NCBI RefSeq assembly: GCF_002866065.1
Contig: NZ_LNJZ01000003.1
Coordinates: forward strand, 200,667-264,666
Direction of reading: 5' to 3'
DNA: 64,000 nucleotides
DNA from: Thiopseudomonas denitrificans
Lineage (GTDB): Bacteria; Pseudomonadota; Gammaproteobacteria; Pseudomonadales; Pseudomonadaceae
Shown here: positions 26,547-34,842 of the stretch, piece after piece
Position numbering within the stretch: position 1 is the stretch's first letter
Layout of the letters: every line of letters begins with the position of its first letter
Notes under the pieces: model-generated
The model's database searches: none
Told to the model about the DNA's origin: nothing
Seen by the model: the letters and a program-made list of their open reading frames with translations, nothing else
Made by a program: the position numbers and the translations under genes

Positions 26547-28091
26547 ATGAAAATACGTTCACAAGTTGCCATGGTTCTGAACCTGGACAAATGCATCGGC
26601 TGTCACACTTGCTCGGTGACCTGTAAAAACGTCTGGACCAGCCGCGAGGGCATGGAGTACGCCTGGTTCAACAACGTCGAAACTAAGCCGGGCATCGGTT
26701 ACCCGAAAGAATGGGAAAACCAGGAAAAATGGAAGGGTGGCTGGGTGCGTGAAGCCGACGGCAGCATCCGTCCGCGCATCGGCGGCAAGTTCCGGGTGTT
26801 GGCGAACATCTTCGCCAACCCGGACCTGCCCGAGATCGATGACTACTACGAGCCGTTCGATTTCGACTATCAACACCTGCATACCGCACCCGAGGTGCCA
26901 CACCAGCCGGTGGCCCGGCCACGCTCGGCGATCACCGGCCAGCGCATGGAAAAGATCGAGTGGGGTCCCAACTGGGAAGAGATCCTGGGTACCGAGTTCG
27001 AGAAACGCCGCAAGGACAAGAACTTCGATGCGGTACAGGCCGATATCTACGGGCAGTATGAAAACACCTTCATGATGTACCTGCCGCGTCTGTGCGAGCA
27101 CTGCCTCAACCCGACCTGTGCGGCCTCCTGCCCCAGCGGTGCTATCTACAAGCGTGAAGAGGACGGCATTGTCCTGATTGACCAGGACAAGTGTCGCGGC
27201 TGGCGCATGTGCATCAGTGGCTGCCCGTACAAGAAAATCTACTACAACTGGAAGAGCGGTAAGTCCGAAAAGTGCATTTTCTGCTACCCGCGCATTGAGG
27301 CCGGCATGCCGACCATCTGTTCCGAGACCTGTGTTGGCCGCATCCGCTATCTGGGTGTGTTGCTGTATGACGCCGACAAGATCCACGAAGTGGCCAGCAC
27401 GCCGAATGAGCATGACCTGTATCCGAAGCAGCTGGAAATGTTCCTCGATCCGAACGATCCCGAGGTGATTGCCGCCGCCCGCAAGGCCGGCATTCCTGAC
27501 TCGGTAATCAGCGCTGCCCAAAAATCGCCGGTATACAAGCTGGCGGTGGACTGGAAACTGGCATTGCCGCTGCACCCCGAGTACCGCACCCTGCCGATGG
27601 TCTGGTATGTGCCGCCGCTGTCACCGATCCAGAACGCTGCGGAAAGCGGCAAGATCGGCATGAACGGCGTGCTACCAGATGTCGATAGCCTGCGCATTCC
27701 GGTACGTTACCTGGCCAACCTGCTAACTGCCGGTGATGAAGAGCCGGTCAAACTGGCACTCAAGCGCCTGCTGGCAATGCGCGTATACAAGCGTGCCCAG
27801 CACGTTGAAGGGGTCGAAGACCTGCGCGCGCTGGAAGATGTCGGTCTGAGCAAGGCCCAGGCCGAAGAAATGTACCGCTATCTGGCGATTGCCGACTATG
27901 AAGACCGCTTCGTCATTCCGACTGCCCACCGTGAAGAGTCCATGACTGACGCCTTTGCCGAACGCAATGGTTGCGGTTTCAGCTTCGGAGACGGCTGCAG
28001 CCATGGTGGCGAGTCCAGTCTGAACATGTTTGGCGGCAAAAAGCAGAACCGCCGGGATGTGCTGAAAACTGTCCAGGTATGGGAGGAATAA
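26547..28091 (+). CDS. narH: Respiratory nitrate reductase beta subunit NarH
   Basis: A 514-residue iron-sulfur protein that carries electrons from NarI to NarG. The four Cys groups are visible: CIGCHTCSVTC near the N-terminus, CEHCLNPTCAASCP, CRGWRMCISGCP (Trp replaces one Cys, giving the [3Fe-4S] cluster) and CIFCYPRIEAGMPTICSETC. ATG 26547 is preceded by AAGGAG. It starts ten bases after narG. Typical length and order. Confidence 0.97.
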   Translation: MKIRSQVAMVLNLDKCIGCHTCSVTCKNVWTSREGMEYAWFNNVETKPGIGYPKEWENQEKWKGGWVREADGSIRPRIGGKFRVLANIFANPDLPEIDDYYEPFDFDYQHLHTAPEVPHQPVARPRSAITGQRMEKIEWGPNWEEILGTEFEKRRKDKNFDAVQADIYGQYENTFMMYLPRLCEHCLNPTCAASCPSGAIYKREEDGIVLIDQDKCRGWRMCISGCPYKKIYYNWKSGKSEKCIFCYPRIEAGMPTICSETCVGRIRYLGVLLYDADKIHEVASTPNEHDLYPKQLEMFLDPNDPEVIAAARKAGIPDSVISAAQKSPVYKLAVDWKLALPLHPEYRTLPMVWYVPPLSPIQNAAESGKIGMNGVLPDVDSLRIPVRYLANLLTAGDEEPVKLALKRLLAMRVYKRAQHVEGVEDLRALEDVGLSKAQAEEMYRYLAIADYEDRFVIPTAHREESMTDAFAERNGCGFSFGDGCSHGGESSLNMFGGKKQNRRDVLKTVQVWEE

Positions 28092-28093
28092 GT

Positions 28094-28834
28094 ATGGAAA
28101 TTATAAAAGTAATTTCTTTATTGCTTGATTACCCCGAACGCCAGCTGATGGATGCCAGGGTTGAGCTGGATGACGCGATTGGGCAGTGTCTTTTCATCAG
28201 CCCGCAGCAGCGCCAGGCGTTACGTGACTTGCTGCAGCACATCGCCGGACAGGAACTGCTTGATGCGCAGTCCCTGTACCTGAGCCTGTTCAATCGTGGC
28301 CGGCATTTGTCCCTGCTGATGTTTGAGCATGTGCATGGCGAGTCCCGTGATCGCGGTCAGGCGATGGTCGACCTGCTGGCGGAATATGAGCAGGCCGGTT
28401 TTGCCATCGCGGCAAAGGAACTGCCGGATTACATCCCGCTATACCTGGAGTATTTGGCCAGTCGCGACCAGCTGACAGCCCGTACCGGGCTGGCCGACAT
28501 CCAGCATCTGCTGGCGTTGCTCGGTGCCCGGCTGGAAGAGAGCGAAAGTCCCTATGCCGCCTGTTTCCATGCGCTGCTGCAGCTGGCCGGAGTTGATCCG
28601 GCCGAGCAGATTGGCCAGGCCCGCGAAAAGGTTGCCGAAGACCCGGTGGATGACAGTCTGGAGGCACTGGATGCCGAGTGGGAAGAGGAGGCCGTCACTT
28701 TCATGCAGGGCGATGGCCAGGCTTCCTGCGGATTGTCTTCACCGGCCGGCAATTTCCGTGCCCGTGAAGAGGTCGCGGTACCTGTCCACTGGGTGGATTT
28801 TACTGATGCATCCAATGCCGCTGGCAAATTCTAG
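28094..28834 (+). CDS. narJ: Nitrate reductase assembly chaperone NarJ
   Basis: A 246-residue helical protein starting MEIIKVISLLLDYPERQL, with ESLYLSLF-like DAQSLYLSLFNRGR and SLLMFEHVHGESRDRGQAM, both typical of NarJ. It binds the NarG N-terminus and holds the apo-enzyme until the molybdenum cofactor is inserted. It begins two bases after the narH stop, with GGAGG in the end of narH. It is not part of the final enzyme. Confidence 0.95.
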   Translation: MEIIKVISLLLDYPERQLMDARVELDDAIGQCLFISPQQRQALRDLLQHIAGQELLDAQSLYLSLFNRGRHLSLLMFEHVHGESRDRGQAMVDLLAEYEQAGFAIAAKELPDYIPLYLEYLASRDQLTARTGLADIQHLLALLGARLEESESPYAACFHALLQLAGVDPAEQIGQAREKVAEDPVDDSLEALDAEWEEEAVTFMQGDGQASCGLSSPAGNFRAREEVAVPVHWVDFTDASNAAGKF

Positions 28835-28843
28835 GAGACTGAC

Positions 28844-29524
28844 ATGTCCAGTTTTAATTTTCTGATTTTTGGTGTGTATCCCTATATTGCCCTGGCCATT
28901 TGCCTGATCGGCAGCTGGGCACGCTTTGACTTGTCGCAATACACCTGGCGGGCCGGTTCCAGCCAGATGCTGGACGGCAAGGATATGCGTGTGGCAAGCA
29001 ACCTGTTCCACGTCGGGATCATCTTCATCCTGGCCGGCCACTTCGTTGGCCTGCTGACTCCGGAGGCGGTGTATCACGGCTTCATCAGTTCGGGTGCAAA
29101 GCAGGTTCTCGCCATGGTATCAGGCGGGTTCTTCGGCATTCTGTGCTTGGTCGGACTGGTAATGCTGATCAAGCGCCGCCTTAACAACCCGCGTGTACGT
29201 GCCACATCCAGCACCTCGGACATCATGATCCTGTTTGTACTGCTGGTGCAGCTGATTCTGGGCCTGCTGACCATTGTTGCCTCCACGCAGCATCTGGACG
29301 GCTCCGTCATGGTGATGCTGGGCAACTGGGCGCAAAGCATTGTTACCTTGCAGCCGGTCAAGGCCGCCAGTGCCATCGAACCGGTCGGTCTGGTGTACAA
29401 GCTGCACGTATTCCTGGGCGTGACCCTGTTCGTGCTGTTCCCCTTCACACGTCTGGTGCATATCGTCAGCGCGCCTGTCTGGTATCTGGGACGTCGCTAT
29501 CAGATCGTGCGCCAGAAAGGCTGA
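28844..29524 (+). CDS. narI: Respiratory nitrate reductase gamma subunit NarI
   Basis: A 226-residue membrane protein with five predicted helices, the diheme cytochrome b that oxidises quinol at the periplasmic side and anchors NarGH. Likely heme ligands are His residues in LFHVGIIFILAGHFVG and in YKLHVFLGVTLFVLFPFTRLVH. AGGAG precedes the ATG. It starts nine bases after narJ. The four reductase genes complete the NarGHI enzyme. Confidence 0.96.
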   Translation: MSSFNFLIFGVYPYIALAICLIGSWARFDLSQYTWRAGSSQMLDGKDMRVASNLFHVGIIFILAGHFVGLLTPEAVYHGFISSGAKQVLAMVSGGFFGILCLVGLVMLIKRRLNNPRVRATSSTSDIMILFVLLVQLILGLLTIVASTQHLDGSVMVMLGNWAQSIVTLQPVKAASAIEPVGLVYKLHVFLGVTLFVLFPFTRLVHIVSAPVWYLGRRYQIVRQKG

Positions 29525-29545
29525 ACTGTTAAGGAGTAAACAACC

Positions 29546-30361
29546 ATGGTCACAGCAAACTTGATTGCCAGCAGCAACCAGGAAATGCCCATTGTGCGGG
29601 TCAACGGAGTCCGGATGGAGGCGGATGCCATTGCCAGGGAAATGCAATACCACCCGGCAGAGTCTCAGCGGGAGGCCATGTTCCTGGCGACCCAGGCGCT
29701 GGTCCTGCACGAGTTGCTGCTGCAGCGTGCCAGGGAGATCGACCTGCAGGCACAGCCGCGCGACAACGAAAGCCCCGAAGAAACCTTGGTGCGTTGTTTG
29801 CTGGAGCAGGAAGTGCAGGTTCCTGCTGTGACCGAAGCCGAGCTGGAGTTGTACTATCGCAATAACCCGCGCAAGTTCACCACGCCGCCCCTGCTGGCTG
29901 CCAGGCACATTCTTCTGGCTGCCGATCCGCAGGACAGCGAGCAGCGCAGTGACCAGGCGCAACTGGCCAAGACCCTGCAGCAGCAACTGCAGCAGGGTGT
30001 TGCCGGTTTTGCTGAACTGGTGCGGGAATATTCCGACTGTCCGTCCCGGGACCAGGGCGGTGAGCTGGGGCAAATCTCTACGGGTCAGACTGTCCCCGAG
30101 TTCGAAAAGCAGCTGCTGCGCTTGCCGGAAGGACTGGCCGGGCAGGCCATCGAGTCGCGCTATGGCTACCACATCGTAGAGGTGCAGCAGCGTATCGAAG
30201 GGCAATTGCTGCCATTCGAGATTGTGCGAGACAAAATAAGTGCCGAGCTGGGTCAGCGCAGCTGGCATAAAAGTGTTGCACAATACCTGCAAATTCTGGT
30301 TGCACAGGCCAATGTCGAAGGTATTGCCCTGCAGGGAGCAGTGTCACCTTTGCTGCAATAA
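29546..30361 (+). CDS. PpiC-type (parvulin) peptidyl-prolyl isomerase of the nar operon
   Basis: A 271-residue protein with an N-terminal helical SurA/NifM-like region and a parvulin domain (about 110-215): AARHILLAADPQD, FAELVREYSDCPSRDQGGELG and SRYGYHIVEV. Parvulins catalyse cis/trans isomerisation at proline bonds. No signal peptide is seen, so it probably acts in the cytoplasm on the nitrate reductase. The same gene follows narI in Pseudomonas nar operons. AAGGAG precedes the start 22 bases after narI. Confidence 0.9.
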   Translation: MVTANLIASSNQEMPIVRVNGVRMEADAIAREMQYHPAESQREAMFLATQALVLHELLLQRAREIDLQAQPRDNESPEETLVRCLLEQEVQVPAVTEAELELYYRNNPRKFTTPPLLAARHILLAADPQDSEQRSDQAQLAKTLQQQLQQGVAGFAELVREYSDCPSRDQGGELGQISTGQTVPEFEKQLLRLPEGLAGQAIESRYGYHIVEVQQRIEGQLLPFEIVRDKISAELGQRSWHKSVAQYLQILVAQANVEGIALQGAVSPLLQ

Positions 30362-30380
30362 CCGCTAAGGAGTCTATGGC

Positions 30381-31373
30381 ATGACCAGCAAGCTGGTGGA
30401 TGGCTTTGGCCGCAATATCGACTATGTACGGATTTCGGTAACCGACCGTTGTGATTTCCGCTGTGTTTACTGCATGGCCGAAGACATGACTTTTCTGCCA
30501 CGGCAGCGGGTGCTGACACTGGAAGAGATCGAGCGTAGTGCCCGCATGTTTGTCGCCAACGGAGTAAAGAAAATCCGTTTGACAGGTGGTGAGCCGCTGG
30601 TGCGCCAGGGGATTGTCGGCTTGTGTCGCAACATCAGCGCAATCGGGGGGCTGCGGGAGCTGGTGATGACGACCAATGGCTCGCAGCTGGACAAATATGC
30701 CCGCCCCTTGCTGGATGCGGGGGTGAAGCGGCTCAACATCAGTCTCGACTCGTTGCGTCCCGAGCGCTTCCGTGCCATGACCAGGGTCGGTGACCTGTAT
30801 CAGGTGATCCGTGGAATCGAGGCTGCCCGTGCTGCCGGTTTTCAGTCGGTCAAACTCAACAGTGTCATCATTAACGGGACAAATGATGACGAGATTCTCG
30901 ATCTGGCCGGTTTCGCTGTGGACAACGGCCTTGACATCACATTTATCGAAGAGATGCCGCTGGGGCAGGTCGGACGCTCGCGTGAGCATGCGCTGTTTAC
31001 CAGTGAACAGGTTCGTGAGTTGCTGGAGCAGCGTTATCGCCTGCTTCCCAGTACCGAGAACACCGGTGGACCGGCCCGTTATATGCGTTTGCAGGACCAC
31101 TCGCAGACGCGTATCGGCTTCATCTCTCCGCACAGCAACAATTTCTGCACGACATGCAACCGCGTGCGGTTAACCGTTGAGGGCAAACTGTTACTGTGTC
31201 TGGGCAATGAGCACGACCTTGACCTGAACGCCTTGCTGCGCCGTTATCCGCTTGAGGACCAGCCGGTTATGATCGCAGTTCGCAAGGCGCTGCGCTATAA
31301 GCCGGAGCGTCATGATTTCAGCGCAGATGGCGAGGTGCAAATTTTGCGTTTCATGAATGCCAGTGGCGGTTGA
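30381..31373 (+). CDS. moaA: GTP 3',8-cyclase MoaA
   Basis: A 330-residue radical SAM enzyme for the first step of molybdenum cofactor synthesis from GTP. The SAM-binding [4Fe-4S] motif CDFRCVYC is near residue 23. A second C-terminal cluster motif, [19 protein letters not shown], binds the substrate. The protein ends SGG, the C-terminal Gly-Gly needed for activity. [11 protein letters not shown] is also visible. It completes the pathway whose MoaC, MoaD and MoaE are in the divergent operon. Confidence 0.96.
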   Translation: MTSKLVDGFGRNIDYVRISVTDRCDFRCVYCMAEDMTFLPRQRVLTLEEIERSARMFVANGVKKIRLTGGEPLVRQGIVGLCRNISAIGGLRELVMTTNGSQLDKYARPLLDAGVKRLNISLDSLRPERFRAMTRVGDLYQVIRGIEAARAAGFQSVKLNSVIINGTNDDEILDLAGFAVDNGLDITFIEEMPLGQVGRSREHALFTSEQVRELLEQRYRLLPSTENTGGPARYMRLQDHSQTRIGFISPHSNNFCTTCNRVRLTVEGKLLLCLGNEHDLDLNALLRRYPLEDQPVMIAVRKALRYKPERHDFSADGEVQILRFMNASGG

Positions 31374-31433
31374 GCTACCCATTTGGCAGGTTATTGCTGC
31401 CAGGCCCCATCTTGTACAAAAAGGCGATGACCA

Positions 31434-31838
31434 ATGAACATTTTGAATTTTACAGACTTGTTGACTGCTGCCCGCCAACAGCCTGAACCACAGCAGTTGC
31501 TCTTTGTTTTTGCCCGGGCCGAACTGCCCGATGGGGCAACCGAGGAGCAGAAAAAGACTTTTGCCGAAGGCGGTGGTGGTGCGCTGGCTCCGGTGCTCTG
31601 CGTCGACAAGAGCCCCGGCGAGCTTACCGATTTTGCCGCGCTGGTACAGGAGTCGGAGAAAACAGGTCAGCCCTGGGATCTGGTGTTCGTCAGCAGCCTG
31701 TCAGGTCATGCCGGCATTGCACCCACCACCGAACAGGCCGAACAACCCTTGCAGATGATGGTGCAGGCGATACACTCGGGCAAAGTGGCCAGTTTGCTTG
31801 CGCTGGACAAACAAGGCCAGACCCTGAGCTTTTATTAA
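31434..31838 (+). CDS. Conserved small protein of unknown function in the nar/moa operon
   Basis: A 134-residue soluble protein starting MNILNFTDLLTAARQQPEPQ. Visible features are a LLFVFARAELP strand, a GGGGALAPVLCVDKSPGEL segment with the only Cys, and the end VASLLALDKQGQTLSFY. There is no signal peptide, membrane helix or metal-binding cluster. Similar short genes occur in pseudomonad nar operons near moaA, and are sometimes labelled as ribonucleotide reductase subunits without visible basis. Ten bases separate it from moaB, so it is co-transcribed with cofactor and reductase genes. A role in NarGHI or Moco maturation is only suggested by position. Confidence 0.85.
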   Translation: MNILNFTDLLTAARQQPEPQQLLFVFARAELPDGATEEQKKTFAEGGGGALAPVLCVDKSPGELTDFAALVQESEKTGQPWDLVFVSSLSGHAGIAPTTEQAEQPLQMMVQAIHSGKVASLLALDKQGQTLSFY

Positions 31839-31847
31839 GGACATCCC

Positions 31848-32384
31848 ATGAGCCATACCAGTGACGTTTTTATACCCCTGAACATTGCCGTGCTGACCGT
31901 CAGCGACACCCGTACCCTGGAGACCGACACCTCCGGCCAGTACCTGGTGGGCCAGCTGCAACAGGAAGGGCACAACCTGATCGATCGCCAGATCATGCCG
32001 GACAACCTGTACCAGGTGCGGGCCCAGGTGGCCCAGTGGATTGCCGACGACCGGGTGCAGGCGGTGTTGATCACCGGCGGCACCGGTTTCACCGACCGCG
32101 ATAGCACGCCGGAAGCCGTGACCTGCCTGCTGGACCGCATCATTGAAGGCTTTGGCGAGCTGTTCCGGCAGATTTCACATCAGGACATCGGCACTTCCAC
32201 CATCCAGTCCCGCGCCTTTGCCGGCCTGGCCAACCGCACGCTGGTGTGCTGCATGCCCGGTTCCACCAATGCCTGTCGCACCGCCTGGGAAGTCATCCTG
32301 CAACCACAGCTGGATGCCCGCCAGGGGCCGTGTAATCTGGTAGCCCATTTGACCCAGACTCCTGCCTGCGCCAGCCGGGGTTGA
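31848..32384 (+). CDS. moaB: Molybdenum cofactor biosynthesis protein MoaB (MogA-like adenylyltransferase)
   Basis: A 178-residue MoaB/Mog-fold protein with NIAVLTVSDTRT, VLITGGTGFTDRDSTPEAV and STIQSRAFAGLANRTLVCCMPGST. The TGGTG and DRDSTPEA motifs bind molybdopterin, and family members adenylylate it before Mo insertion by MoeA. The stop overlaps the TTG that precedes moeA, leaving two bases to the moeA ATG. Since no mogA is visible, this protein probably does the adenylylation step here. Confidence 0.93.
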   Translation: MSHTSDVFIPLNIAVLTVSDTRTLETDTSGQYLVGQLQQEGHNLIDRQIMPDNLYQVRAQVAQWIADDRVQAVLITGGTGFTDRDSTPEAVTCLLDRIIEGFGELFRQISHQDIGTSTIQSRAFAGLANRTLVCCMPGSTNACRTAWEVILQPQLDARQGPCNLVAHLTQTPACASRG

Positions 32385-32386
32385 GC

Positions 32387-33583
32387 ATGCCATTGCTGCC
32401 CCTTGATGAAGCGCTACGCATCCTGCTGGAATATGCCGACCGCCAGCAGGTGACACAAACCTGCAAGGTGCCGGCAGCTGAAGCTGCAGGCCGTATCCTG
32501 GCGCAGCCGCTGGTGGCCGGCCTGACCCTGCCGCCCTGGCCGAATAGCGCCATGGACGGCTACGCGGTGCGCAGTGTCGACGTGGTGCCGGGCCAGCCAC
32601 TGCCGGTCAGCCAGAAGATCTTTGCCGGACAGATGCCCGGGCCGCTGCAACCGGGCAGTTGCGCCCGGATCTTCACCGGTGCCCCGCTGCCGGAAGGCGC
32701 CGATGCGGTCGAGATGCAGGAAAACGTCGAGCTGGATGCGCAAGGCAATGCCGTGTTGGCGCAGGTGGTCAAACCGGGACGCTTCATCCGCCCGGCCGGT
32801 CAGGAAGCACGGCCCGGCCAGTTGATGCTGCCAGCCGGAACGCGACTGGGGCCGGTCGAGCTGGCGCTGGCCGCCTCGCTGGGCATGACGCAAGTGGACG
32901 TCCGGCGTCGCTTGCGGGTGGCGGTTCTGTCCACCGGCGACGAGCTGGTCGAGCCGGGTCAACCGCTGCGGCCCGGCCAGATCTACAACAGCAACCGCAT
33001 CTTGCTGATGCACTGTTTGCAGCGGCTGGGTTGCGAGGTGGTTGACCTTGGCTGTCTGCCGGATGACCCGCAACGGATCCGACAGCAGCTGTCATCGCTG
33101 GCCGGCATCGATTTGCTGCTCAGCTCGGGCGGGGTGTCGGTGGGCGAGGCGGACTATCTGGGGCAGGTGCTGCGCGAAGAGGGCGAAGTCAGTTTCTGGC
33201 GGTTGGCGCTGAAGCCGGGCAAGCCAAAAACCTTTGGCACCTACCGCGGCATGCCCTTCATGGGATTGCCGGGTAATCCGGTGTCCACCCTGGTGACCTT
33301 CGTGTTGCTGGCACGGCCCTATATTTTGCGCCGGATGGGCATGCAGGATGTATTGCCAAGGTGTTATCCGGTTCCGCTGGCGTTTGCAGTAGAAAACCCG
33401 GGTGTGCGGCGCGAGTTCATGCGGGTTGGCTGGCAGGATGGCAGACTGCAGCGTTACGACAATCAGTGTTCCGGCATCCTGGGCAGTGCCGCCTGGGCTG
33501 ATGGCCTGCTGGAAATTCCTGACGATAGCAGCCACCAACCGGGCGATCTGCTGAACTTCTATCCATTTTCCGAGCTGTTGTAA
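32387..33583 (+). CDS. moeA: Molybdopterin molybdenumtransferase MoeA (second copy)
   Basis: A 398-residue MoeA from ATG 32387, two bases after moaB; a TTG two codons earlier is a less likely start. Active-site stretches are WPNSAMDGYAV (Asp59 equivalent), STGDELVEPGQPL (Glu188) and LLSSGGVSVGEADY (Asp259). It differs clearly from the first MoeA at 13180-14403, for example WPNSAMDG against WDNSAMDG and GEAD against GAAD. Its position at the end of the nitrate reductase operon suggests expression with NarGHI. It ends before a strong hairpin. Confidence 0.95.
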   Translation: MPLLPLDEALRILLEYADRQQVTQTCKVPAAEAAGRILAQPLVAGLTLPPWPNSAMDGYAVRSVDVVPGQPLPVSQKIFAGQMPGPLQPGSCARIFTGAPLPEGADAVEMQENVELDAQGNAVLAQVVKPGRFIRPAGQEARPGQLMLPAGTRLGPVELALAASLGMTQVDVRRRLRVAVLSTGDELVEPGQPLRPGQIYNSNRILLMHCLQRLGCEVVDLGCLPDDPQRIRQQLSSLAGIDLLLSSGGVSVGEADYLGQVLREEGEVSFWRLALKPGKPKTFGTYRGMPFMGLPGNPVSTLVTFVLLARPYILRRMGMQDVLPRCYPVPLAFAVENPGVRREFMRVGWQDGRLQRYDNQCSGILGSAAWADGLLEIPDDSSHQPGDLLNFYPFSELL

Positions 33584-33606
33584 AACAGCTGGCTGACAAA
33601 TAAAAG

Positions 33607-33638
33607 CTGCCGGCCCCGGCGCATCCCGGGGCCGGCAG
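33607..33638 (-). terminator. Strong hairpin terminator between convergent moeA and cynS
   Basis: Perfect 13-base arms CTGCCGGCCCCGG (33607-33619) and CCGGGGCCGGCAG (33626-33638) enclose a six-base loop. On the minus strand the stem is followed by CTTTTATTTG, a usable T-run for cynS. On the plus strand the stem would slow RNA polymerase leaving moeA but has no clean T-run. Confidence 0.8.
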
Positions 33639-33649
33639 TAACGGCAGCT

Positions 33650-34090
33650 TTACCAGCTTTTATATGGCAGAAACTTGCCGTTGAGGGTCAGCACGACCCG
33701 GTCGCCTGCCGGATTTTCTTCCTTGTCCAGCTGCATGCTGAAGTCGATGGCACTCATGATGCCGTCGCCGAATTTTTCGTGGATCAGCTCTTTCAGGGTG
33801 TCGCCGTAGACGCCGACGATTTCATAGAGACGATAGACCAGAGGATCGGTAGGAACGGCTTTATCCCAGTTCTTGTGCGGATATTGCTGCAGAGCTGTCG
33901 CAATTTCATCCGGCAGCTGCAGAAATTGGGCAATGGCCTTGGCAGGTGTTTCCTGCAGGCTGTTCATGCCCAGACAGGCAGAGGTGACAAAGACGGGGTC
34001 CAGACCGGCATGGGCGGCAATGGCTTCCCAGCTGAGCTGTAGCTTGTTTTTGGCCAGGATGATGGCCTCGGTCATGGCAGCCTTGTTCAT
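33650..34090 (-). CDS. cynS: Cyanate hydratase (cyanase) CynS
   Basis: A 146-residue cyanase, the usual length. It converts cyanate and bicarbonate to ammonia and carbon dioxide. The catalytic stretch YRLYEIVGVYGDTLKEL holds the Arg and Glu, and MSAIDF holds the Ser of the Arg-Glu-Ser site; the N-terminal helical domain (LSWEAIAAHAG) is intact. It lies 69 bases after modC on the same strand and could be read from the mod promoter. No cynT carbonic anhydrase or cynR regulator is adjacent. It may give ammonia from cyanate or detoxify it. Confidence 0.95.
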   Translation of the reverse strand: MNKAAMTEAIILAKNKLQLSWEAIAAHAGLDPVFVTSACLGMNSLQETPAKAIAQFLQLPDEIATALQQYPHKNWDKAVPTDPLVYRLYEIVGVYGDTLKELIHEKFGDGIMSAIDFSMQLDKEENPAGDRVVLTLNGKFLPYKSW

Positions 34091-34158
34091 GTGGCATCTC
34101 CAGCAAAATGAAAGGTACCGGTTGAGCTTGCCGGATGGCTGACGAAATGAAAATACAG

Positions 34159-34842
34159 CTAAATAGGTATCCCGTTGTCGATGCCAGCCAGTTGACCGTT
34201 TTCGATATGGACTACGGCAGCGGCAAAGAACTCCAGATCCACAGGGTCATGACTGATCATGATCATCGGAATATTCAGCTGGCTTTGCAGTGTAGCCAGC
34301 TGCTCACGCATGTGTTGGCGCAGGGGCGGATCGAGCGCACTGAAGGGTTCGTCCAGCAACACGGCCGCGGGTTCCATGATCAGCGCCCGGGCCAGGGCGG
34401 TGCGCTGGCGCTGGCCGCCGGACAGCTGGTAGGGATACAGGTGCTGGGCATCCTGCAGTGAAAACCTCTCCAGCCACTGGTCTACGGCCTGACTGCAGAT
34501 GTTGCGCCCGGGGTTGAGCAGGCCACGGCGCAAACCGAAGGCAATGTTCTGCCGCGCGGTCAAGTGCGGAAATAGCGCATAGTCCTGGAACAGGTAAGCA
34601 ATCCGGCGTTGGCGGGCAGGCAGGTTGATCTTGTGATCGGCATCAAACAGGGTGCGCCCGGCGAGCCGGATATAGCCGCTGTCGGGGGTTTGTAACCCGC
34701 CCAACAGCTGCAACAAAAGTGATTTGCCGGAACCGGATGGGCCATAGACCAGCAGTCGCTGGTCGCTACAGGTAAAGCCCAGCTGCAGCTGGAAACGGCG
34801 CCGGGGTGAAGTCAGGGTTTTTTCCAGTTGCAGCTCGATCAT
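34159..34842 (-). CDS. modC: Molybdate ABC transporter ATP-binding protein ModC (short form)
   Basis: A 227-residue ATPase with Walker A YGPSGSGKS, the signature LSGGQRQR, Walker B VLLDEPFSALD and the switch His in MISHD. It powers ModB. E. coli ModC has about 350 residues because of a C-terminal TOBE/mop domain that binds molybdate and gates transport; here the frame ends at a stop right after the ATPase domain (ENGQLAGIDNGIPI). ATG 34842 overlaps the modB stop. The longer frame upstream runs inside modB and is not supported. Confidence 0.92.
   Translation of the reverse strand: MIELQLEKTLTSPRRRFQLQLGFTCSDQRLLVYGPSGSGKSLLLQLLGGLQTPDSGYIRLAGRTLFDADHKINLPARQRRIAYLFQDYALFPHLTARQNIAFGLRRGLLNPGRNICSQAVDQWLERFSLQDAQHLYPYQLSGGQRQRTALARALIMEPAAVLLDEPFSALDPPLRQHMREQLATLQSQLNIPMIMISHDPVDLEFFAAAVVHIENGQLAGIDNGIPI

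Noticed and set aside
31434-31838. Ribonucleotide reductase subunit
   Set aside because: At 134 residues with none of the reductase active-site motifs, the name sometimes attached to such genes has no support.
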